This document shows, piece after piece, positions 11,751 through 21,841 of a stretch of 64,000 bases of DNA. The stretch is from contig WJXW01000008.1 of NCBI GenBank assembly GCA_015832175.1, forward strand, positions 1,984,001 to 2,048,000, written 5' to 3'. The translations under genes were made by a program, and so were the position numbers. Position 1 is the first letter of the stretch. Every line of letters begins with the position of its first letter. A model generated the notes under the pieces. The model saw only the letters and a program-made list of their open reading frames with translations. It ran no database searches and was not told the DNA's origin. The stretch comes from Paraphaeosphaeria minitans. Lineage: Eukaryota; Ascomycota; Dothideomycetes; Pleosporales; Didymosphaeriaceae.

Positions 11751-13220
11751 ATGGGCAGCGAAAAGAAGAGGAAGAGACAAGAGCAAGGAGGCGAGCGGCC
11801 CTCCAAAAAGGCCGCCATTGCGCCCGTCCAGGGCAATGTGCAAGTGGAGTATGTCGACAACGACGAGATGCTGGGTCCTATCATTGGCATGTTGCTAGCT
11901 GTTATGTGCGATACGATTAGGCAGCTAACATTATGCCAGTATCAACGCCGGGTCTCAAATTCCCCTCGCAGATCACCTTCAAATCGTACAAGCGCACGAA
12001 GCTCCTCCCCGAAGGCAGCCACACCGACCTGCTCCTCCAGTCGTCCGACCACTCCCGTCTCGACTACCTTGCGCGCGAAGAGAAGGACGGCAGCGCGGAA
12101 AGCCGGCTCAAGGACTACATCGGCGTGTACGATCCCGCAACCGGCAAGATGCAGCTCATGCCCGTGAAGAGAGTCACTCTGAGGAGCTCGCTCCGGAGCG
12201 AGGCGGAGGAGCTGCACAACAGACAGGCCAGGATTGAGGCGGCGCAGTCTACCTTCACTGCGAAGAGGCATGCGCTTGCAGCGGAATTCGGATCCAAGAG
12301 GTCGCGGAAGGCTATCGAAAACATGACGCAGAATGCCATACAGCGCGGAGATGTGGCCAAGGATGAGGGCATCGCGGAGAACGTTCTGCAGGGCATGTCT
12401 GGCGCAACGGCTGCGATGCCTACTTCCGAGGAGCTCGCCGCTGCCGTGGACGAGTCGAAACCGCGCCCGAAAGCGAACATTGCTGCCGAATACCCCATTG
12501 ACGTCTATACAGTTGATAACGTCGCAGGCAAAGAGCTTATGGCGCTGATAGAGGTCAGCGACTGGGTGAGCGCTTCGGAGGCTGGCACTGGTGTCGAGGT
12601 CCGCAGCAGATTCGTTGCCAAACGCATATCCAAACTGGTCAAGAATAAGCAGTATCAGAAGCTCAAGCTGCTGCGCTTCATACTGCTCTGTGTTAAGCTT
12701 AACGACATTGCGAAACCCGGCCGAGGAGCAAAGAAAATTCCTCCCAAGGGCAAATTCGAGACTGCTATGGGAGACGATGTGCCAGCAGCGTTGGGCAACA
12801 CCATCAGGAGGAAGTTCGCGTCAGAGTACGTCCTCTAAACGCTTTCTGATGCATATGCTAATCCAATTCAGGACTAATGAACTGCCGCGCTGGAACATCG
12901 ACAACATGATGACCCACGCCTGCGCTGCAGCGCTCATGGTTGACGATTTCGAGGTCGATGTAAACGATTTGCGAGAAGACTTCAAGATTGAAAACAAGCA
13001 GTATGTGACAAAACGGTTGTCTACATAACCTTACAGTGCTAACCAAAGCAGGATCAAGCAGTACTTCTCAGAACTGGGCTGCCGGCTCAACGTTCCCACG
13101 GAGGCCGATCGTAACAAGCTCAAGATCACAAAAGCAGAGAGCAATAGCCACACTATTGCCAAGCTACGGCTACCTCTGAAATTTCCCACATTGAGAAGAG
13201 GACCGCCGAAAGGGCGTTAG
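11751..13220 (+). CDS. RPA49: DNA-directed RNA polymerase I subunit RPA49
   Basis: Exons 11751-11886, 11940-12825, 12872-13000 and 13052-13220 give 439 aa. The basic N-terminus (MGSEKKRKRQEQ) leads into the A49 dimerization region with STPGLKFPSQITFKSYK. A linker follows (NRQARIEAAQSTFTAKR). The C-terminal tandem winged-helix region begins around residue 240 and includes PRWNIDNMMTHACAAALMVD, DLREDFKIENK and IKQYFSELGC, ending in AKLRLPLKFP. A49 pairs with A34.5 on RNA polymerase I and supports initiation and elongation of rRNA transcription in the nucleolus. The first intron fits only as a GC-AG intron, with a clear CTAAC branch site. The start is the first ATG in frame and is followed by a typical lysine-rich leader. 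Confidence 0.88.
11887..11939 (+). other. probable GC-AG intron 1 of RPA49
   Basis: The frame on both sides (GPII then STPGLKF) joins only if the donor is GCATGT at 11887 and the acceptor is CCAG ending at 11939. A CTAAC branch motif lies 14 nt before the acceptor. No GT donor nearby gives the right phase together with the conserved sequence. Confidence 0.65.
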
Positions 13221-14075
13221 GACCGCTCCTCTCGTGCTCAGCCTCAAGGTCAGGGTACTGAAGAACGATACTGAAAACGTTCTACGACGGAATAAACGCC
13301 TTGGACACGGTCCACACCCAGCTTCATTTCGATATGGTCAATATGAATATAGTCACGAGTTCCAGTCACAATCCTTGATAATGCGAAACGCCACAATGAA
13401 CCACATGAGGGCAACTCTATACCCACCCGCGACACGACCACCACCACCACGACCACCACCATCCTCCGTCGCACCACTCAAACCCCCCAACCGCCAATCC
13501 ATCTCCACGAATGTTCCTTCTCTGTGTCAAAGACGACCTGTGTCGTCCCCGTGATCTCATCTCCGCGCCGTGCCCACCACCCAACCATGCCATCACCCTT
13601 CGCGCCTCGCATCCGTGACGCACACAAACAATACCACTCCCATATACATGCCTTCCGGGTGTTGGAACAATCATACCACACCCTCTCTTAGCACAAGGAC
13701 ACCACTATTGCCACCTCCAATACTTACCACCCAGACTCGAAACAGATTGATGCCTGAGCACGGCATCGAAACCGCAGTCGATAAAGCGACTCTTTGCATG
13801 ATGCGGAGTGGTAGTCCATGTTGTGTCCTGCTTTACGGTACAGCACTTTGAACTACGCATAATGATGCATGCACAAGTATGTGAGAGCATGTGCTTGGAA
13901 CAAAAGTACGATTCAGCTTCCGTGCAGGTAGAATCCATCTAGGCAACTAATTATGCTTTCAAGTTTTCAAAGACGCTGGCGGACGGATCATCTGCATCCA
14001 TGACTACATGCCCGACTATGCATGGGCAACCATCCGGGCACCTGGTATCATAGCCCACAAACTCCAGAAACACAA
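13221..14075. other. convergent interval between RPA49 and derlin
   Basis: This 855-bp interval holds the 3' ends of two converging genes. It contains a CCA/ACC-rich simple stretch near 13435-13470. No supported gene or RNA was seen. Confidence 0.5.
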
Positions 14076-15198
14076 TCACTCGCCCAGGCGACGTCCGGGG
14101 CCCCATTGCGGGGCGGCACCCGTCGTTCGACCCGCGGCGGGTGGCTCAGCAGTCGATCGAGCCGCCTGCGCGAACCCATAGCCTCGCGCCTGCTGCGTAC
14201 CAGGGCCTCCGCCAAACCACCGCTTCACAGTCGCTGGTGTGGTGATGTAGTTTGAGCCGCCGCCGAAGGTGGGCCAGATGCGGGTGAGGAAGTCAAAGAG
14301 GTGGGCAGCGAGGAGGCCGGTCGCCTGGGCTAGAGCGGAATCCGCATTCTCCATGATCATGGTCAGGAAGATGAGGGCGAACGGGAGGTACTTCGCATCG
14401 AAGGTGAGGATGAAGAAGGAGACTTGACGCGTCGGGTTGTCCTGGGCGTACGTGTATGCGTAGGCGAGGGTGAGGGCGGGAAGGAACGTCCATGCACCCA
14501 GGACGTAGCCTGCAAGCACCTTGAAGCGAGTCAGCGACAGCCTTCGAGCTTCATTGTCACGTCACAGTGGCAAAGAAAAGATATGTAGGGAGCCAATACC
14601 GCACGGCGGAATTGCGAGTCCGCTGTGCTTCTCAAATGGCATTCCCACCATGCTCACACACCACGCAACCCCTTTTGGATTATGCGAATGACGGGGCGCG
14701 TACTGTGCAAGGGTGCTCTCCCCCGAATTCAGGAACCGCTTCAGCAATAGTAACTGGGCGGGCAGATAGTCGGGGTTGTCCGAAGACGCGGAAAATGTGT
14801 GTGCTACGCAAGGCGCGACAAAGAGGCTACTTACGGCGATGAACGAGCCGACAAACGCAGTGTAGACGAAGAAGTCGCCGGGCTGCGAGAACCGCGACGA
14901 CTCGCGCTCAAGACCGCTGCCGTACTGGTAGACTGCGCGTTGTTAGTGCGGGCTGGCAGGGCGCAGGGCTCCACGTACGGAAGTACGGATCCAGTGCTAT
15001 CGCCATGTTCCTCTTCGTTATGAAGAACCCTGTGACGAGCCGCCACACCTGCGGTGCCATCTTCGTGGTGAAGACATATTGCGGGATGAAGATGAACTTG
15101 GTCAGGTCGATGATGTGTGCATAACCCAGCGCAGACACCACGACAGCCGCAGCGGTGATGGTCCGCGTGACGGGCGGCAAGGTCCAGAAGACGTCCAT
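14076..15198 (-). CDS. derlin-family ER membrane protein (Der1-like)
   Basis: Exons 15198-14979, 14932-14835 and 14519-14076 give 253 aa. The protein has the rhomboid-like derlin layout. Its N-terminus is MDVFWTLPPVTRT, with a first membrane segment (AAAVVVSALGYAHI). The WR signature follows (PQVWRLVTGFF), then DFFVYTAFVGSFIA, then LGAWTFLPALTLAYAY. The conserved end is LLAAHLFDFLTRIWPTFGGG, with a Gly/Ala-rich cytosolic tail. Derlins act in ER-associated degradation, helping retrotranslocate misfolded proteins with Cdc48. The third intron boundary leaves a 315-nt intron, long for this genome, but both sides match the family and the phase is zero. The stop at 14076 is reached in the same frame. 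Confidence 0.88.
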
Positions 15199-15714
15199 TG
15201 GAGGCTGCTGTTAGTCGAGCGAGAGTTGAGTGAAGGAGTGGTGCTACGAGAACTGCAGCTGCAGCCTGGAGGAAGAAATAGAAAGGAAAAGCCACGGTTG
15301 ACTTTTAGAGAGGCGCAGTGGGGCCCGGGCGGCCCGACCTCATTCCGTGCGCGATTGCTTGATTGGCCAAAGCTTGCTCGAGCTCCCATCCATCTTCAGT
15401 CCGGCACAGAAGTCCACGTTCTGATGTGCTTTCTTTTTAAGGGGGGTTAGGGGTTAGGTTTTAAACCCCCCAAAGTGTCGCGCTGGTCTTCTCAATGGGA
15501 AGCATTTCATCCCTGATAGGTATGGAAATATCGATGGTGGCGGCCAGATCCTCAGGCACCCTGGCGTGATCATTGGCCGACAACCATCGGCAAGTCCCAC
15601 TTGCCGAAGGTGCAGTTTGATGTCACCATATCAAGCTCGCGAGCCCACCCTACACAGCTCCAGAGAGGTCGGATCCTGATGGTAGGATTGCCTTGAGCCA
15701 GACCAGATCCAAAC
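15199..15714. promoter_or_regulatory. divergent promoter between derlin and a small conserved gene
   Basis: The start codons on opposite strands are 516 bp apart. The interval includes a run of Gs and Ts near 15430-15450 and no supported gene. Confidence 0.4.
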
Positions 15715-16442
15715 ATGTCAGGGCCGCGACACCATGCCAGCCTGACTAAAGACGAAGAGACGAATGCCGCTGCGTGGGAAGCTGCGAGAGGCGCGGGATG
15801 GGGTGCAACCAAGGTCAGTTGCTGTTCTACCTACCATTGGAACACGACCTCCTTTTCTCCTCATGCACGCTCGAACTACTGCAACCGCAAAGAGCTTGGA
15901 TCAAGAAAGCCAAAGGGGCGGCTTTGGTAGGGACATGGATAGTCACACAGGATTCGGAAACGCCTGGCATGCTCACGTGCTTTCAAGTGCCATCTGGGCA
16001 TGCTGCTCATTCCGTCATGCAGTCATGAGCAACTGCAGAGTCCAGCGTCCAGAAACACAGCTAACATCCACCTCCAGTGGGGTACCTTCTCCGCCGTAGC
16101 AGGCGGCGTCGCCTACGCCTTCTCCCCCATCTACCGCGGCCTCACCGTCCCGTTCAAAGTGCAAGTCCCTCTCCATCCCCCCTTACTCCTCAATCCTCAT
16201 CCTCGCCGTGTCGACCCTCTAACACCAACCCGCCCAGCTATATCCAAATGTCCGGCATGATCCTCGGCTCCATGATCGAAGCCGACAAGCGCATGATCGC
16301 CTACGAGCACCATGTGCGCCACCAGAAGCGCCTGCGCCGCGACATGGAAGTGTGGCGCCGCTACGAGGAGGATTTGGAAGCGCGGGGTACACCGGGCGTC
16401 GGCGCGGAGAGCAATGTCAAGGGCAAGGCGGGTGATGTGTGA
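15715..16442 (+). CDS. small conserved fungal protein, function unknown
   Basis: Exons 15715-15813, 16078-16160 and 16238-16442 give 128 aa. The N-terminus has SLTKDEETNAAAWEAARG. A hydrophobic stretch follows (WGTFSAVAGGVAYAFSPIYR, residues 34-53), which may be one membrane segment. Next comes RGLTVPFKVYIQMSGMILGSM and a basic, probably helical tail (EHHVRHQKRLRRDMEVWRRY). I recognise the layout as a conserved unnamed fungal family, probably membrane associated; no reaction is assigned. Intron 1 is 264 nt. Intron 2 requires a GC donor (GCAAGT), which is the standard GC-AG form and restores the conserved FKVYIQMSG join. The gene is divergent from derlin and convergent with the next gene. Confidence 0.75.
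16161..16237 (+). other. probable GC-AG intron in the small conserved gene
   Basis: The donor GCAAGT at 16161 and acceptor GCCCAG ending at 16237 join AAAGT to CTATATC, giving a continuous conserved FKVYIQMSG. The GT alternatives nearby break the phase. Confidence 0.65.
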
Positions 16443-16722
16443 GCGTGTTTTGGGAAGTGAGACGTGTACGATGGCCTCGAGAAAGGTGGACTGGTCAGGG
16501 TATTGGCATATAAGAACACTGAAGGATCAATTCGTTGGCTGGACTTGGAAACTTAACCAAGAGTTTGGAACAAGCTGTATTGAGAGACAAATATCCCATG
16601 CAATGCCATACAATGCAATATGCAAAACGCAATCTGATGCTAGATGCCTTGTCCAGACGCCTATCCAAGTCGCCCATCCCATCTCTATCAGTATACACAG
16701 GAAAGAATTCAAAATTCATCGT

Positions 16723-18399
16723 CTATAACCCCCACGGCCCGTCCACCACATTCAGCGCCCCCTCAACCGCCTCCTCCAGCTCGCCCACGCGCCGCCTCAA
16801 CACGCTATTCTCCTCGCGCTCCTTCGCGAGCCTGCCCCACACCGCCGCCTGCGATCCGCCCTCGCAGTTGGTGCAGCCCCAACCGTTGGTGTTCTCCAGC
16901 CGCGCGGTCCCGTCCCGCACCTTGTCGTACGTGCTGCTCCGCGTCTGCAGCGCGGGCTTCCTCCCCTTGGGCGTGGTCTGTCGATCTTCCGTCTCAGCCA
17001 CCGAAGACAGATCGGTGCCGGTCGGACTGAGGCAGTTGTTGCGCGAGAAGATGCTCGCGGCGTCGGTCTCGCACTCGGACTCAAAGCCCGAGTCGACGCT
17101 GACGTCTGAGTTGGATACGCGGTTGCGCCGGCGCGGACTGTGCACGTCGTCCGCGTCCTGCATGTCGTGGTGGGTGTCGTTTCGCACCATGGCCAGGCTC
17201 TGCTTCCGCGCGGCCTCTTCCTCCTGGCGGGCGCGCCGCTCGAACATGAGCTCCTCCATGAGTCTGCGCATCTGCTCGTCCTGGTCGTGTGCGCGCGCGG
17301 CCATGGTCTCGAGTTGCGATTTGAGATGCATGATGCGTGCATCTGCTTCGTCGAGTTCGTCATCCTGCGCGCTTTGTTCGGCGTGAGCATCTACCAGCGC
17401 GGTGGAGAGCTGGCGGTGCGAGGTCTGGTAGCGGGATAGCAGCGATTCGGCGGTGGAGAGCAGGTCATTGAATGACGAAGGCGCAAGAGGGTCGACGGGG
17501 CCGTGCGGGAAGAGCGCCTGCGAGATGTTGAGGTTGAGCAGCTCGTCATCGGCATCGTGGTAGGTAGGCGATGCAACAGGGGGTGGCGTTGCTGCATTCT
17601 TCTGTGTGTTGAGCAGCCAAGCGAACCTCGAACTCGCTGTTGACGTCGACGCAGCCATGGCAGGGCGCTTGGTGGTGGTTGGACCCGGGCGAGGCTCCTG
17701 CGAATCATTGGACGCGCGCGTGAGCGAGGTTCCACGGGTGAAGATGCCGCTCATCATGTTGCCGTCGATGTCGTCGTCGTCGTCCTCGGAATCGTACTCT
17801 TCTGAATCCGAGTCCTCCTGCCGTATCCCCACACCAAAGGCTACCTGTCCGCTTGCGCCAGTGGTCGCGCCGCTGAACCAGTTCTGCAGCGCCTTTGCAC
17901 CAGCGCGGATGTTGGGCTGGCTTGCCTTCGATTCGAGTGCGCTCCTGGAAGGGATGAAGCTCGCCAGCGACTTGGTAGGCGAATGGAAAGATGTGCGCGA
18001 AGTATGTTGTTGGAGTGTAGATGCAGCGCGATTGATAAGCGGCTGGCAGTTGTCGAGGAATGTGCCGGTGAGGGATCTTTGGTGTGATGTACGGGGTGAA
18101 GAGGAGTAGTTCTCGAGAGGGGATGGCGCTTCGGCGTGCGGGTTATAGGCAGTGGCGGTCGTCGATGTGAGTGCGGAAGGTGGCGGTCGGATGGAGTCTG
18201 AGATGTCGATGTCGTCGAAGCAGGCCAACTTCTGCTCTGTGATGGAGGGAGCGTTCTGTCGGTGAGGGTGCAGTGAGTGTCGGCCGTCTCTCGACGAGAT
18301 GCTGGTCGCATACGAGGCCTGGGGGGACTGCAGGGCGAGCGGGTTGGGGCTCTTAACGGCGTCGAGGCCATGCATGCCTGCATGTGTAGCTGGGGCCAT
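16723..18399 (-). CDS. coiled-coil fungal protein, function unknown
   Basis: A single-exon frame of 558 aa starts at ATG 18399 in a strong context (ACCATGGCC). The frame is open further upstream but without a better start. The N-terminal half is Ser/Thr/Pro-rich and disordered, with short conserved-looking blocks such as LACFDDIDISD and FIPSRSALESKASQPN. An acidic run (DSDSEEYDSEDDDDDID) lies near residue 225. A heptad-rich coiled coil spans about residues 340-420 (DARIMHLKSQLETMAAR; MEELMFERRARQEEEAARK). The C-terminus has a CXXC pair (WGCTNCEGG) followed by a second short coil (ENSVLRRRVGELEEAVEGAL). This coil-CXXC-coil end recurs in unnamed fungal proteins; no activity is assigned. Confidence 0.75.
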   Translation of the reverse strand: MAPATHAGMHGLDAVKSPNPLALQSPQASYATSISSRDGRHSLHPHRQNAPSITEQKLACFDDIDISDSIRPPPSALTSTTATAYNPHAEAPSPLENYSSSPRTSHQRSLTGTFLDNCQPLINRAASTLQQHTSRTSFHSPTKSLASFIPSRSALESKASQPNIRAGAKALQNWFSGATTGASGQVAFGVGIRQEDSDSEEYDSEDDDDDIDGNMMSGIFTRGTSLTRASNDSQEPRPGPTTTKRPAMAASTSTASSRFAWLLNTQKNAATPPPVASPTYHDADDELLNLNISQALFPHGPVDPLAPSSFNDLLSTAESLLSRYQTSHRQLSTALVDAHAEQSAQDDELDEADARIMHLKSQLETMAARAHDQDEQMRRLMEELMFERRARQEEEAARKQSLAMVRNDTHHDMQDADDVHSPRRRNRVSNSDVSVDSGFESECETDAASIFSRNNCLSPTGTDLSSVAETEDRQTTPKGRKPALQTRSSTYDKVRDGTARLENTNGWGCTNCEGGSQAAVWGRLAKEREENSVLRRRVGELEEAVEGALNVVDGPWGL

Positions 18400-19560
18400 G
18401 GTCTGGCGGGCTAGGGTCGTCGGAGGACAGGAATGGGCAAGGCGGGTCGGGGATGTAGGGGCTGGCCTTTTGAGCAGCAACTGGGTCCTGCACTCGGAAT
18501 TGCTGGAAGATGGGTGACACTGGACAGGTCGAAGGAGTCCGCTTGAAACGTGATATTCAATCACCCTGTCCGGCGGCGGTTTCCTGGCAACGGCACTCTA
18601 GGTACGGCACCTATCGATAGCACCCGACGCAGGGAGGAGGAAGCAGGCAACAACGAGGGAATGCAACAAAGACTGCGGTGGTACGAACTAGAGAAGTGTG
18701 CAGAGGTGAAGGACGAGGCCCACTGAAAAAGAATGCATGTTGTCGTTAGGTCGGATTTTCGGATTTCTGGTGCTGGCAGGGGGGCTGGTAACTTTTGCTG
18801 GAGGCTGGCAAACTAGCCATCGTGTTCAAATATGACGCGGTACGGTAAGCTTGGATCCTACCTACGTACTGTGATCTACCCACCACGAAACCTGAACTCG
18901 GCCATCAGATAACCATATGATTCGGCCACGGCATCCATTCCCAAGTTCCGATATCTAATTACGTCCTTGCGCGCGTGCTCAACGAGCTGCAGGGTCGTCA
19001 TCGCCAAAACATCCATGGCGGCCAAACCGCCGCCTGAAACACAGCGGTCCATTAGGTAGACTACCTAGGTAGCGCATCCTTCCAGCCTGAAGTCCCGCTG
19101 CCCGTTCGCCGTGGATGTTGGCTGTCGTGACTTGCAAAGGTTGCTTATTGCTGTCGTGACTTGCAAAGGTTGCTTATTACTGTCGTGACTTGCAAAGGTT
19201 GCTTATTACTATCGTGACTTGCAAAGGTTGTTTATTACTGTCGTGACTTGCAAAGCATGTTGCTGAGTCGTGACTTGCGAAGGATTTGCCGACTGTCGTG
19301 ACCCACTGACCTTTCTCACTCTTTGCGATACCTACTCGTTCTATCCCTCACCGTTGACTTGAGTGTTTACGTCTTCTTTGCCTTACATTTCTGGCGCGAA
19401 CGTAGACACCGACGATACAGTAGCCAGTCGCAATGGTATGCACGTATAGAAGGCTGAGTCCTTCCAAGACCAATCATCCATGAAATGCTTCACTTTGCTC
19501 CAGATGTTCATCTTCACCTAACAGCTATCGCTATTGCCAATATACCGTACCCGCAGCATC
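18400..19560. other. intergenic region with a tandem-repeat block
   Basis: This stretch lies upstream of the coiled-coil gene and downstream of the methyltransferase-GFA gene. It has no supported gene. It holds TAGGTA-type words near 19050 and a 29-bp tandem repeat at 19122-19304, listed separately. Confidence 0.5.
19122..19304. repeat. 29-bp tandem repeat array
   Basis: Four nearly identical 29-bp units start at 19122, 19151, 19180 and 19209, each beginning ctgtcgtgacttgcaaaggt or with a single change. Degenerate, shorter copies follow at 19238, 19263 and 19293. The core TCGTGACTTGC is kept in all but the last copy. The array is noncoding. Confidence 0.92.
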
Positions 19561-20908
19561 TCATTCCATCTCCATCTGCTCAAATGTCTCCATCCGCTTC
19601 GCGCCATCGTCCGGCACAGTAACCCACGGAGCCTTCTCCCTGAGGAATATGTGCTGCTCTACATTCGGCATTGCCCCTTTGAAAGTATCCATATCAAGAG
19701 AGCCAAGTACAAGGCCGGTAACACCCTGATCAAAGAATTTCATGGCGATCGGTGCTCCACAGCCCGTGCAGAAAAATCGTTCTGCGGCTTTTGAGAGTAC
19801 CAAGGTTTTCATCGTAGACGTATGCGTAAAGGTGAGCGCATCATCGTCAACGTGGCAAAACGGCAAGTAGCCAGATCCCGAGACTTGAGAGCAAGCTCGA
19901 CAGTAACAGAAGGTGACTTGAGATGGCTGCTGGGTCGACGTATAGCGCACACCGCCGCAGCGGCAGCCTCCTTCGAAGACAGTCTCTCTGCTTGAGGCGC
20001 TTGGGACATATCTCGAGCCGTCGGCAGCTAACGATCTGATCAGTCAAACCCACAGAAGAATACAGCATGTGCCTACGTTTGCGAGCAATTCCAACGAATA
20101 CCGAATCGACCTCCTCGACTTGTCCGTTCACAGCTAGTCGCTCCCACTCTTCTTTGTATAGGCCTTGAGCCTTGCGTCGAATGTCATTGTTGGCGAAGGT
20201 CCTCGCGACGTCTTTGACGATAACGTTCTCAACGAAGAAATCATCCCATTGGCCTACCTCATACTGTCGCTTGCCATATCCAGATTGATTCTCCACGGTG
20301 ATGACCTTGTCAACATTTAGCCCCGCCGACTCAAGTACACCCTTCAGTGAAGATTCGTTCTGGCTCCACTCCCGGTTGTACGGCACCGACAGGTCCAGCC
20401 GTCTTGCGACACGTTCCAATACCATCCCCGGTACAAGGTTTCGAGGGTGCGTTGAGTCCACTGCGAACGTGCCACCTGGCTTCAAGAACTCGGCCCAATA
20501 TTCGATTGCTGCCTTTGGATCGGGAAACAGTACGAGAGCAGACGACACAGTGATGATGTCAAACTGTTTCCCTTTCAGCGCACCGATGTCCTGCAGCTTG
20601 AGAATGTCACCCTGGTAAAAATTCACATTGGCGCACTTCTCGGGATCTTTTCTCTTCTTGAATTCGGCTACGCGAAGCATTCCTGGGGTCACATCGACGC
20701 CGGTTACATGTCCAGATGGACCGACAGCATCTGCTTCCAGGAAGGTGAGCAACCCGGTTCCACAGGCGAGATCAAGGACATGCTGGCCTGGCTGGATGTC
20801 GATTTCGGCTGCGAACCTTTTGGTGAAGTCGTCGTGCCAAGAGTCATCGTAATTGAAAGAGCGCGACTCGTAGAAAAGGACAGCCCTGTCAGCTTGTTCG
20901 GAGCCCAT
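19561..20908 (-). CDS. fusion of SAM-dependent methyltransferase and GFA (DUF636) domain
   Basis: Exon 20908-20077 and exon 20027-19561, split by a 49-nt intron (20076-20028), join in frame to 432 aa. Residues 1-275 are a class I methyltransferase. Motif I is VLDLACGTG (44-52), then VTGVDVTPGMLRVAE, FDIITVSSALVLFPDP and a WAEFLKPGGTFAV strand. Residues about 295-430 are a GFA/CENP-V zinc fold with GGCRCGG (C299, C301), FCYCRAC (C318, C320, C323) and FFCTGCGAP (C364, C367), the expected Cys ligands. Methyltransferases of this type use S-adenosylmethionine on small molecules; GFA folds bind zinc and are named for glutathione-dependent formaldehyde activation. The two domains normally occur separately. 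The intron reading is inferred: unspliced, the first frame would end 77 codons later in nonsense. The GFA frame also lacks any ATG upstream of its first Cys motif. Confidence 0.75.
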
Positions 20909-21841
20909 TTCGGTGGAAGCGTTGGCGGTCGATTCTAGTGTGCGTAGGCCCGATGATGAAGCTCCAAATTGGTGGATTGGCTTCTAGGTAGGTAGGTAAG
21001 CGTAAGGCGCTAGGTACGGTACCGTTCCTACGTATCGTAACACCCAATGGAGGCAAGCTCGCATCAGCATCGCTCTTTCCACAACCCTCTGCGCACGTCA
21101 TCTGTGTTATCTCAGACTCCGGGGAGACCTTTGCCTTCATCTTCTCACTGCAAGACGTACGCGTAGTTGCTTTCCACCATGCCGGTGTCGTTACCACCGG
21201 GCGTGCTGACGCCTCGGCAGCGGCGCCTTGTGGACAGACGAGGGACCCAAACAACAATCACGCGCCAGAGCGCACAAGCACGAATCCCCGGGTTGACACA
21301 TGGCCTTGCGGCATTGAACGAACTGACGGCAGTACCACGTCCATTGCAGGCCTTTGGTTTGATTGCAGACCGGACTAACTACCGTACAACAAGATTTTGT
21401 TATCTCTTGTTTTCATGCTCCTCTGGCTGAAGTACCGAATGCTCTCATCAACTTGAACTATGGTTCCACACAGCACAACGGGGTAAGAAGTCTGCAGGTG
21501 ACTGACGGAGGCCTCAGGTTGTGGCTATTGCCAGTGGATGAATGCGCCACCTGGCTCTCTTTTGTCTCACATTGTTGGCATGGTTTTTACGACGTTTCAC
21601 GGCTGGCGGGTGAGATATCGAAATGTTGTTCTTTGCCCTACGGACTGGGGTGCGATTATCACTGCAGCCAAGAGAACTACAATCCGGTTGCACTTGTTCA
21701 GAAGGTAAGTCCTGCCACAACAGGATATCCGTCTGCGTACAGTATATTCTGCTATAACAAGCAAAGCGCAGACTGGATGTGCCCAGACTTTTGTCTCGGT
21801 ACCGTTAACACGTAAGAGCTTTCAAAATTAGGGACGAGTCT
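20909..21841. other. interval upstream of the fusion gene
   Basis: The first 150 bp contain repeated TAGGTA words (ctaggtaggtaggtaagcg near 20985) typical of the intergenic DNA in this window. From about 21360 an open plus-strand frame of 150 codons may be an eroded part of the decayed gene that follows, but I cannot assign it. Confidence 0.35.

Noticed and set aside
19561..19950. Separate GFA gene starting at the first M-like codon after the intron
   Set aside because: That start would remove the first pair of zinc-ligand cysteines, and no ATG precedes them in frame; the fusion model keeps all ligands.
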